Shown: positions 55,601 to 64,000 of the stretch, one piece after another
Layout: the number at the start of each line of letters is the position of its first letter
How positions within the stretch are numbered: position 1 is the stretch's first letter
Notes under the pieces: generated by a model
What the model saw: only the letters and a program-made list of their open reading frames with translations
Told to the model about the DNA's origin: nothing
The model's database searches: none
Source of the DNA: Arthrinium phaeospermum
Lineage: Eukaryota; Ascomycota; Sordariomycetes; Amphisphaeriales; Apiosporaceae
Assembly: GCA_006503535.1 (NCBI GenBank)
Contig: QYRS01000001.1
Span: forward strand, 1-64,000
Direction: 5' to 3'
Length of the DNA: 64,000 bases
Position numbers and translations under genes: made by a program

Positions 55601-55787
55601 ATCCTCAAGAGGCGTCCACGTTGACTGCTGCCCAAGTCAATCTTTCTGCTCCCACTTGGCCATTCGAACCTTCCCCCCTATCTTCCCCAGGCAGATCCAC
55701 AATTTTGAATCTCTCGCCTTATGGTAATAATGTCACAGAAACTACCGGAGCATTCACCATTTAGTAATTCGACGAGAACGGCGGAAG

Positions 55788-55880
55788 CGGCGTGTAGTGT
55801 AGCAGTATCACGCCAAAACTGTGGATGTCGACACTGCGTCGAGACATAGTTTGAAGAAACGCTGGTTCGAAACGTAGCTA
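55788..55880 (+). pseudogene. tRNA-like unit 7, divergent
   Basis: Contains an A-box-like GTAGTGTAGCAGTATCACG, a five-pair stem AAACT/AGTTT enclosing a 27-nt loop, and a B-box-like GGTTCGAAACG. The acceptor arms are not convincing. It is listed because of its place in the array and the correct order of boxes. Confidence 0.35.
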
Positions 55881-55954
55881 CCTTTCGGCAAAACAATGGC
55901 ATAAGAGATCAGCCCAGTACTTAAACCAGATTACCTCAAGTATTCCTTAGCGAA

Positions 55955-56058
55955 GTAGCTGATTAGTTCAATGGTAAAATAAATAAATCATGCCCTGTGG
56001 ATGCGCGTTCCCACGGGCCCTTCGCTTTTGGAAGTCTCGACGTTCGAATCCAGCCATG
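55955..56058 (+). pseudogene. tRNA-like unit 8, divergent
   Basis: A D-arm-like GATTAGTTCAATGGTAAAAT and T-loop-like GACGTTCGAATCC stand in the right order and spacing, but the T and acceptor stems do not pair. A GC-rich hairpin (GCCCTGTGG...CCACGGGC) lies between them. It could be a decayed tRNA gene. Confidence 0.3.
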
Positions 56059-56356
56059 TTTATTTCAATTTTTGCAGCTACAAATCTTTTGCTTGATAAT
56101 ACGGCGTTCCCTCATATTCTCCTGAAAAGCCATATCGCATATGCTGAAGTCAGCCGCACACCTGCCAGTGGACAATCTGAACACAGTCTTGCCAGACATA
56201 GTTGCGAGTGATTGGCTTGACCCCGGCCGGGTGACCTTTTCTTTTCGCCTCTGCTCCTGCCTTTTCTTCATTCAAAACCAATGGTGGGTCATCCGATGCA
56301 TATCAGACCTGACAACGCTCTTGCCCATCACTTCCGACGCCAACGACAGCGACAAG

Positions 56357-56452
56357 TGCCATGTGGTGTAATGGTAGCATACCCGCCTGGATTACCTTAA
56401 TACTGTTAGGGGCGGCTAGGTGGGAGGGGTTGGTTCGATTCCGACCAAGGCA
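56357..56452 (+). tRNA. tRNA-like unit 9
   Basis: T stem GTTGG/CCGAC is fully paired around TTCGATT. Anticodon stem CCCGC/GTGGG closes a 33-nt loop containing AATACTG, exactly the length seen in units 1 and 3. Acceptor TGCCATG/CAAGGCA pairs in six of seven. The A box is TGGTGTAATGG, and a T run follows at about 56456. Together with unit 3 it is the most tRNA-like member. It lies about 400 bp after unit 8. Confidence 0.5.
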
Positions 56453-56459
56453 AATATTT

Positions 56460-57010
56460 TCTTTTTCTCTCTCTTTTTTGTATCCTGACTACCCCTCGTA
56501 GCATTCCGCTTTTTTTTTCCCCTCTCGTCAAAGGTGCAATGCTTTTATGCAACATTGCCTTCTTTGCCGTTATTGCGTTCGAGGCATCAAGAAGCCCGCC
56601 TCAATGACGTCCGTAGTGAAATACAATGAGGGTGCCGTATTGCTGCAAGGCTGATCTCGTATGTCTAGGTACCTATTGGGGGCAGCTAGATCACCCATCA
56701 CCTACCCCTGAAACTATCGATTCATACATCAGTTCATAATCATGCCGCTGTTTGTTCGACATATTACAGCTGTCAAGCCGGGGAGCCGCGTATGCATTTG
56801 AGTCGCTCAAGCGCTGCGAAACATATCCCATTCATCTTTCTACGACACTTTCTTTCCAAGAATATCATCAGCACCAACAGCGAAATCTTCAATTTAGTGG
56901 ATTTGTAAATATAGTATCATGTACATGTAGCTATTATTCGACATATGGTGACTCGTCAACTGTACACCTAATCGTGTAGTGGTATGAACAGAATCTCTGA
57001 TTTCCAGACA
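56460..57010. other. Intergenic region
   Basis: This stretch follows the tRNA-like array, has T-rich runs at 56456-56525, and shows no gene or further tRNA-like unit. It probably includes the 3' UTR of the Hsp70-like gene. Confidence 0.5.
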
Positions 57011-59141
57011 TCAGCTCTTTGCCCGGGAGCCATCTTCGTCCCAAGTAACCGTGATGGGTTCGTGGTCGCTGGAAAACTTCGTGCCGCCAAACCACAGCTC
57101 GAACCTGAGATCGGCCGGGGCAACAATGACGCGAATATCGAACTCGCAGATGTAGAATTTGTACCCGGCCTTGAAACAGGTACCGCGCTTGTGCTTCATG
57201 GTGAGTTGATGTTGTTCGACCCCTGTCAAGTTGCTCTTTACCTCGCAGAGTCTGGTAGCACCGGCTGCAAAATTATATGTCGTTAGCAGCAGACCCAGGG
57301 TTTGAAGGTTTCGATATCTTACCGTGTTTCATGCTCGCCGGTAAGAAGGACGGTTCGTTATGAGAGACTACGAATTGGGTATCCCAAGCCCGGGTAGTGT
57401 CGTCTGCAGCCAACCTTATGTGTAAGGTTTTGACCAGGGGGTTGCCGGGAGTCACCGTGTCGCCCTTTCGGATCAGCCACTGGATCTGGTTGAGGGCGAA
57501 TTTCGTGCTCTTGTCGAACTGGTCCTCCTGGACATCGGCGTCAAAGTGGTGGATGGGGGAGTAGACCTGTTTCACGACCACGCCGTAGCTCACCCTGGCG
57601 ATCCGGGACGCGAGCACGGACATGTTGCCGGACTCCATCCTCTGTTTCCGGTCCTCGAGCAGGCCTCGCACGACCACGAGTTGGGGCTCCTGTGCGCATA
57701 GAATCGCTACCTGGCCGGCGTTGGGATGCCCGGAGTTCTCGAAATGCGCTTGGAGTTTGTTCTGGACGTACTTGTTGCTCCCCAGACCCCCTGAAAGCAC
57801 GAAGTATCTCTGGGTGGAGAGTTAGATGTGAGACCCAAACATCTGCTTCATGGATAGGGGTCAACATACCACTTGCTCTGTCCGCCCCCGCTTCTGCAAC
57901 CAGTTGAGCTGCTCGGTTACCCGACTGATTATTCCTTGTACAGCTGGATCGAAGAGTGCCTCGAATTCTCCACTGGAATAACAGTTATCAGTAATGACAT
58001 AACCAACTTTGATTAGACCAGGTAATCTTACATCGTGAAAATCATCCGGCCCTGGTCGATGCCGGCCTCAGCATGACTGAAGTCACAGGATACGCCCTCC
58101 ATCTGGACAAAATGGCGCGGCAGCTCCATGAAAGCCCGCTCGCCAAACGTGTACTTCATCATCCTGAAGTAAGGACTGCGCGCCATCCGTGCGGGCAGGT
58201 TCTGCGGCAGCTGCGCCAGCACGTCGGGGAAGGCCGAGAGCCGCTGCGCCACGAGCCGGGCGAACAGGCGGTCGACTTGGGTTGCGCCAATCCCCGTACC
58301 CTGAACCTCGGCGATCTGCTTCATCTGCGGGTACGCGGCGTCGACGCTCGTGACCTGCATAAGGGCCAAGTCCGTCGTGCCGCCGCCCGCGTCGATGCAC
58401 ATAAACACATCGCCCTGCGCGAAGTCGGCCGGTGAATACTTGAGCGTCGCCACCGCCGCCGCCTCGGCCTCGGTCAAGTCGACAGCGGCGCTGTGCCGGG
58501 GTCCCTCGGTACCGAAGCCGGCCTCGCGGACCGCCTGCTTGAAGTCGTTGATGATGCCCTGGTTAGTCCACGTCGTCGGCACGCTGAACAGGAACTCGAC
58601 GGCCAGGTCGGCCCAGCCGCCGCGGTGCAGGCGCGCCGTCTCGCGCTCGACCGTGTCCTTGGTGTGCTCGTAGACGTGGCGCAGGAAGTCGGTCACGTAC
58701 TTGCGCGCCTCGGCCGTGGTCTCGGGCGCGGCCGACAGGCCCTGGCGCCGGGTGGCCTCGAGGGTCTCGTGGTCCAGGAAGATCTTGAAGAACTCGCGCC
58801 GCGTCAGGTCGCTGCTCTCGTTGTAGATGCAGCTGTAGCCCCAGGACGCCGGCGTGGGCTGGCCGTGGGGGTACAGCAGGATGGTCGGGACCTTCTTCTC
58901 GCTGCCGTCGCCTGTGCCCGGCCAGTTGTGGAGGACATCGATGGATCTGCGAGGGGTTGTCCACGCGACGCCTTGAAGGATTTATTTCTTTGGTTAGCGA
59001 TTACATGCTCGATGAGGAGGTAGCACGCATCCTTATGAAAGGGAAAAAAACGTAGGACTCACCTGTGTATGTCGTGCCCAAGTCCACGGACACTATGATA
59101 TCTGGGTCGCTGTTCATTTTGCTTTCGGCTAGTGAATCCAT
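57011..59141 (-). CDS. Hsp70-like ATPase-domain protein (HSPA12-type)
   Basis: Five exons (59063-59141, 58032-58971, 57870-57972, 57323-57809, 57011-57264) with introns of 91, 59, 60 and 58 bp give 620 aa with all junctions in frame. The actin/Hsp70 nucleotide-binding fold is shown by phosphate loop 1 (IIVSVDLGTTYTG), AVEFLFSVPTTW, phosphate loop 2 (FMCIDAGGGTTDLAL), and adenosine motif YFVLSGGLGSNKYVQ. The substrate-binding domain of true Hsp70 is absent. Instead there is a C-terminal beta-rich part (LRFELWFGGTKFSSD). Fungal genomes often carry many such HSPA12-like proteins near immunity-related genes, but their role is not settled. The start at MDSLAESKMNSD was chosen since it places the first loop at residue 18. 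A second in-frame ATG eight codons on is possible. Confidence 0.9.
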
Positions 59142-59740
59142 TCTGCAGCCGATCGAAAAATGAGACGGGTGTGAGGAACAAAGTACTTAATTGACTAATT
59201 TTTCGAAACCTGGAATGGCTGGTGACTGCATGATGAGCCTCTCTCACATCACCACAAACCGCATCCTAAACCCCGACACCCGGCAGCCCAGAGCCTGCAT
59301 CAGGCTGCGAAAGGGGGCTTGCATTAATCAAACCAATGGCGGTTTGGACTGCAAGCCCCGTGGACTGGGTGACTGCAGTCAGCCGCCCCCACGGCAGAGC
59401 CTGATGATCCTGATCACCCCATTCACTATTTTTGGTGATCCGGGCTGATTATTCGGATTGGTAAGATGGAGCCCTTACCACTTGCGGCAGGTGGTAATTT
59501 GATGGTTACTACCCCTGTTACGCCACCTGTCTGTTCACCCTTGCAACGGAGTTTGTACCCTGGCAGTTGTTCAGCTGGGCGTCTGGAGTGCACACCGGGC
59601 TGTGATTACCACCATGCTATCAGAAACAGAGTGATTTCGACCGCTTATAACGAGTTGGACTCACGGTTGTGGTCAAAACCACCAACGTTCATCAATTTCT
59701 CAGGTCTTTCGTTTTTTGCAGCGCATCAAAATTCAGCGAC
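59142..59740. other. Divergent promoter region
   Basis: This 600 bp region lies between the Hsp70-like gene (minus) and the membrane protein gene (plus) and likely serves both. Only short unsupported ORFs are present. Confidence 0.5.
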
Positions 59741-61088
59741 ATGGCTCCTCAGGAACCTCAGGCTCCTGCCAACGGTGCCATTACTACCATTGTTAGTACC
59801 CATTGGGCTGATAATAAATCAACTCTTCTTAATATCATCAGTACTGTTGGTGGAGGTCCAGGTACTACTCTGACTGTCGCTCCTGCTGTTCCCAGCGGTA
59901 CCGGTGGTGAAGTTCCTGTCCCTACAACCGCTCTTACCTCGGGTGTTGGTCCCGGTAGTGCTCCTACTCCTACAGCTACAACCAGTGGTTCCAGTTCTGC
60001 TGGGCCCTCTGCCACCAACGACGCGCAGCCGTCTGGCCCTTCATCCATCGACACTGGCACTCTCGCCGGAGCTGTTGTCGGGGCCTTCATAGGCGGCTTG
60101 ATCATCGGTCTGGCGGTAATGCTACTGGTATCTCGGGGAAAGAAACGAAAGCAGAAGCATGGCCTCTCCAACCAGCCGGAGATAGAAATGCACAGTGAGG
60201 TCGTTCGTCCCAAAGATCGCGGCCCGACCGACCGGCACCTGCAAGCCGACTCGTCCTTGCTCGACGCGACTTCGGACGGGGAACTGGCGGAGGGATATCG
60301 GAACATACATAAGCTACTGCAACAGCACATGGACAACTTCTACCACCGCCAGCCGGTTGATGTGGACGTTGCCACGCTCAACAGGGCTGCGCAAAGGCTT
60401 GAACTCGTCCATGACGATGCCTTGGATCTCGACACTCTTCTCTCCCTGGTTCTGGATCCGCGCACTCGTGCGGCAGCCATTCATCATATCATCGCGCAGG
60501 TCTTGGTGAAAAGCATCGACTTCAACTCCCCAGGCAACATGTCAATGCTGCCTCCGCACTTGACTGGTCTGGCCAAATCTTTCCCTGCTGCCGAGCGTGG
60601 GGGCGGGAATTTTGATGGTAAGCACAGTCTCTATTCCTGGCTTCCTGTCTGCTGACAAGTGCTAATTACTGCTGCAAACAGCCTACGGAAAGTCCTTGCA
60701 GCAATGGCGGACTCTGACGGCCTACCTCATGCAACCGCACCGAAGCCATCGTCTACCACTTGTCCCCTCAGAAGAAAGCGTCAATCCCCAGACAGAGCTG
60801 TTGACATCTGCGCTGGTGGACTTCCTCGGCCCATTTATCGCTGCTGACGAAGTATCTCAGACGAAGCAGAGGAGCCATTTGCAGGCGATTGCCTTCGAGT
60901 GTGCCAAATTTGGGTACCTCTTGCTTTCCCAGCCTCGCGAGTGGCAATTTGTGTATCACAATGCAGGTCAGGCTAGAGGTCAGCACGGGGTGGTATTGCA
61001 CCCGGGATTGCAGAAATTGGGCGGGCAGGGGGGCGGTAAGCGTGGAGGGCCGCAACTGGTTGAGGCTCCGGTGATCGCGAAGATCTGA
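59741..61088 (+). CDS. Single-pass membrane protein of unknown function
   Basis: Exon 1 (59741-60617) and exon 2 (60682-61088), joined over a 64 bp intron (GTAAGC...CAAACAG), give 427 aa. Residues 1-105 are Ser/Thr/Pro/Gly-rich and probably outside the cell. Residues 107-130 form a membrane helix (GTLAGAVVGAFIGGLIIGLA...), followed at once by a basic stop-transfer (SRGKKRKQKH). The cytosolic part is helical: GELAEGYRNIHKLLQQHMDN, LDLDTLLSLVLDPRTRAAAI, and SALVDFLGPFIAADE. No N-terminal signal peptide is seen, so the helix itself may act as the signal anchor. The layout recalls fungal cell-surface sensors, but no WSC or known domain is present. I do not recognise the family. Confidence 0.75.
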
Positions 61089-61802
61089 GTAATTTGAGCG
61101 TTAGCTGTCCCCTCAAGTAATTCTCATTGGTCTGACAAATGTACCACCATAATATGTTTCTATGACACTAGCGTCAGCCTGCCTCGGCCGTAAGCCGCAC
61201 CTTGTTCCCTTTCTCCCGATTCCGACAGGCAGCAGGAGAATCAACGACCCGTAATAATACCGAAACGTCTTGTCTTAGACAAGGCTTGTTCGGTGTATTG
61301 TCGCGGGGGCTTGGTGTGACTGGACTTAAGCTATCAGGCAGGTGCAGGCGATCAGGCTGGAATGCCAAGGGTGGACAGGACACCATTTTAGGTCCTGATG
61401 CGACACAGACACACAACCCAGCAATCAAGTGGCATGGCGGTGGTCTCGTATCGAACGCTTATGGGGAGAGCAGGCGCCCTGTAAGGCAGAATATTCCCAC
61501 AGGAAATTGAATCTCACCAAGTCTTGGCGATAATGACCCATCCATCAAAATGGGGGCTAGCAGGGGTAAGCAAGGCAAAGCAAGCAATCCTAGTCTCGCT
61601 TCACAGTCCTAGTTTCGCTTTTCTCAGCCCCCAGCCCGCCCCGAAGGAACCTCTGGAGCTGGCGACCCCGCTATCTATTCCTGGCTACAGATAAGGCTCT
61701 CAGAGCCTGCTCGAGCCTGAGAAGCTAGATTCATATGGGGAAGCGAACTAGAGTCTGACCTGCTTCTCCTTTTGCATGTTCAGATCGAGCCTGCGTTATA
61801 CT
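61089..61802. other. Intergenic region
   Basis: No gene is seen in 700 bp. A near-tandem 18-base repeat (TCCTAGTCTCGCTT, then TCCTAGTTTCGCTT) lies at about 61589-61620. The right end is the leader of the next gene. Confidence 0.45.
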
Positions 61803-63489
61803 ATGCGAAATATCACAAGCCTGAAAATGGGATCCTCACGGACACACTTGCCTATCGACTCGGAACCGAGTCTATCAACGACACGGTCCGAGGGCAGCGT
61901 GGACGAGCCCGTCCGTGCCAGCGGCGTCATGGTCAAGACGTCCCGGTTCTTCTCGGCCGTGGTCGAGTTCGACAAGGTCCCCGACGACATCCAATCCTGC
62001 CTCGAGATCGTACGAACCTGCCACGCCAACGTACAGAAGCTGATAGCGAAGCGCAACGAGCACATCGATCTCCTGACGCGCCGGCCGAACGACCTGGCGC
62101 ATGTCAACAGCGTTATCGAGTCGGCGCTCAGCAGCCTGCAGGACGTGGCCGCCATCGTGGAGAGGAGCCGGCCCCAGACGAGCGGCGGCAGGACCACTTT
62201 CGCCAAGCGGTTCCGATGGACGTACTCGGACAAGGAGAGCTTCCGCAAGCATCTGCCCCTGGTGAACCAGCATCACAATGCCGTCTCCTCGGAGTTGGCG
62301 TACTTGGGACAGCTGGCGGGCGCGAGGTCCTCGGGTACCGCGCCGGAACGTAATCCTAGCTTTGGACGCGTTGAGAATCGACGGACTTTCCAAGATATGG
62401 GTCTCTTGATGGACCTTATGGGGGGACTGTCACTTCCGCAAGAAGGTACAAGATATCTGTTCGCAATACCAAGAGGGTTCCTCTGACACTCGATGCTAAC
62501 CCGTCTTAGGTTTACGAGGAGGCAGCAACACACCTTTCGCCGCTGCGACCACCAGTGTCCAGACTGCCTCAATAACGACGACATCGTCACATGCTATACC
62601 GAGAGATGCTACACCGGCTCCGCCGCCATCATATGAACAGTCGACAAGTTGCCACGATGCTTCCAGTGCCGCTGTTGCGCCTTTGCCCTCGCCACCTTCG
62701 CCCCAGGAGCTGGCCTCGAGTCCGGACTCCGCGGGGGACACTTCCCGGCCACCGGAAACAGAAATCTCGAACAACACGTCAATCGACGCATCGGGGTTGG
62801 CGATGATGCTCTCGGACTACGCTCCACTGCCGGAAACGAACACCTCGGTAACCATCCAAAACACTGTCTTCAACGCCCCTGTGAACCTGGTCATCAACGT
62901 GAACGGCGCCTCCGGGGAACAATCAGCTGCGCAGATCGCTGAGGACACACGCGCGGCTGTCCAGCTTAGCCTGAGAGACCTATTGGGTAGTGGTGCGATG
63001 GGCATGGGAGCCCACCTTGCCAAGGTATCTCCTCCAGCTATGAAATTGGGGACCCAGGAATCGGAGGTTCGCAAAGATGTTTTCACGGTATCAGAAACCA
63101 GAGGTTCTCACCGGGGCAAAGACTTTGTTATGCGTTCCGGGACAACGAAATCTTATGTTGGCAAGGAAGTCGTCATGGGGCCGGAGACAACTCGACTCAA
63201 TTTTGGCGAGGGGGTAAACATGGCATCAAGGACGGGCGACCTTCACCCCAGCAAGGAAGATGTCATGGGTTCAATGGCATACCAAGCTCGCCTTGACCAT
63301 GCGGATCCCAACCAAGAGTCCATGAACACATTCATCCCATCAGCGCCACCTTTGCCGCCAAAGACACCCTTACCTTCTCCTGCTGCACCGTCTTACCATA
63401 TGGAGCGTAGTCGCTACGATGCAAACAAAGGGTCAAGCGGCGAGGTCTTTGAGAACGTATTCGAGCTACCAGCTGAGCCGAGGCGATGA
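61803..63489 (+). CDS. Protein of unknown function with helical N-terminal domain and C-terminal 15-residue repeats
   Basis: Exons 61803-62445 and 62510-63489 around a 64 bp intron (GTACAAG...GTCTTAG, branch-like GCTAAC) give 540 aa, starting MRNITSLKMGSSRTHLP. Residues about 50-190 are a helical domain (PDDIQSCLEIVRTCHANVQK, NSVIESALSSLQDVAAIVER, FAKRFRWTYSDKESFRKHL). This layout resembles N-terminal helical domains found on fungal NLR-like and HeLo-like proteins (tentative). A long Ser/Thr/Pro linker follows, then a beta-prone Asn/Val segment at residues 325-346 (NTSVTIQNTVFNAPVNLVIN). About five repeats of 15 residues (GKDFVM..TTKSYV, GKEVVM..TTRLNF and others) occupy residues 401-470. The C-terminus is Pro-rich (PSAPPLPPKTPLPSPAAP). 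No enzymatic motif is seen. Confidence 0.75.
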
Positions 63490-64000
63490 TGTTTGGATAT
63501 CATGGTTATGGCGCCACGACATGAATGACTTTGTGTTATATTGAAGTTATTCCAATTGAATCAATCCGTCCTCTATGTGGTCCTGTAGTCACCAACTTTG
63601 GGTTCCGTCTAAAACTGTTTCTATTTTCAGTGTCGGATACTAAGTAGCACCGGCTATTGGGCTCTGTCTCGAGTTTGAGAGGTACAGAATCTTTGAAGAA
63701 TTTTATTATCCAGGCACCTGCTAACACCAACACCGTTCTATTTCCAGTAAAACATTTGAACCAATCTCCCGATTGCAAACTCATTGTGCATGTGATCAGC
63801 AGCAGAATAGCGAAAAGTGCATAGTTGTTCTGTGGCCCGTCCACAGGGCTCTCAGGTGCGCTGTCGAGTGGGAAGTCATCCTCATGATCAATGACGACTG
63901 CTAATGCTACGGCGCTAAGTGTTCCTTTCGCGGGGAACAACTTGCGGCCCGAGGAATGGCATCCCCCCGGAAACGGGAGTTGATTGTGTTGTAGACTTGG
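63490..64000. other. Region downstream to the window edge
   Basis: About 500 bp without a supportable gene. A minus-strand open frame (63536-63940) has no recognisable features and is not called. Confidence 0.45.

Noticed and set aside
54420..56452. CRISPR-like reading of the regular spacing
   Set aside because: Repeats are about 97 nt and imperfect with internal stems, the host is eukaryotic, and the units carry A and B boxes. tRNA-like is the better explanation.
63536..63940. 134-codon minus-strand frame at the window's right end
   Set aside because: No motif, weak composition, and no paralog. Not distinguishable from chance.

Overview
The window is nuclear DNA of a filamentous ascomycete (Pezizomycotina, most likely a Sordariomycete). 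Short GT-AG introns of about 60-190 bp, heterokaryon-incompatibility (HET) proteins, a GPI-anchored GH72 glucanosyltransferase, fungal Sec72, a DUF2293 protein and PKS/NRPS debris all fit this. No bacterial, viral or transposase-type genes were seen.

Layout: 0-2.1 kb holds the 3' end of a probable formyltetrahydrofolate deformylase gene and a DUF89 phosphatase gene, both recognisable but broken by single-base frame changes. 2.1-7.3 kb holds two divergent paralogous HET-domain genes bordered by short direct repeats. 7.7-9.3 kb holds the GH72 enzyme. 9.3-28.8 kb is a very gene-poor stretch; its only supportable genes are three small same-strand Cys/His-rich paralogs of unknown function. 28.8-36.3 kb holds a small unknown gene, SEC72, an astacin-like zinc protease and a knottin-like secreted peptide. 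37.8-45 kb holds an F-box gene followed by a decayed secondary-metabolite locus: a flavin monooxygenase with internal deletions, an intact 14-TM MFS exporter and a condensation-domain remnant. 46-52.4 kb holds a DUF2293 protein, an amino-acid permease and a phospholipase-D-like protein. 54.4-56.5 kb holds a tandem array of about nine tRNA-like units at roughly 220 bp spacing. 57-63.5 kb holds an Hsp70-like (HSPA12-type) protein and two fungal proteins of unknown role.

Three observations stand out. (1) The second intron of the MFS gene and the intron in the condensation-domain remnant are near copies of each other (168 and 167 bp) in unrelated genes, which is the signature of an introner-like element. 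(2) The tRNA-like array has cloverleaf-competent units with 32-36 nt anticodon loops, A/B boxes and T-run terminators. (3) The trio of Cys-rich paralogs shares a diagnostic W-x-CC-x-C core in a gene desert. Exon coordinates below were read by hand from splice consensus, frame continuity and protein logic. Family names rest on recalled motifs, not on a search.
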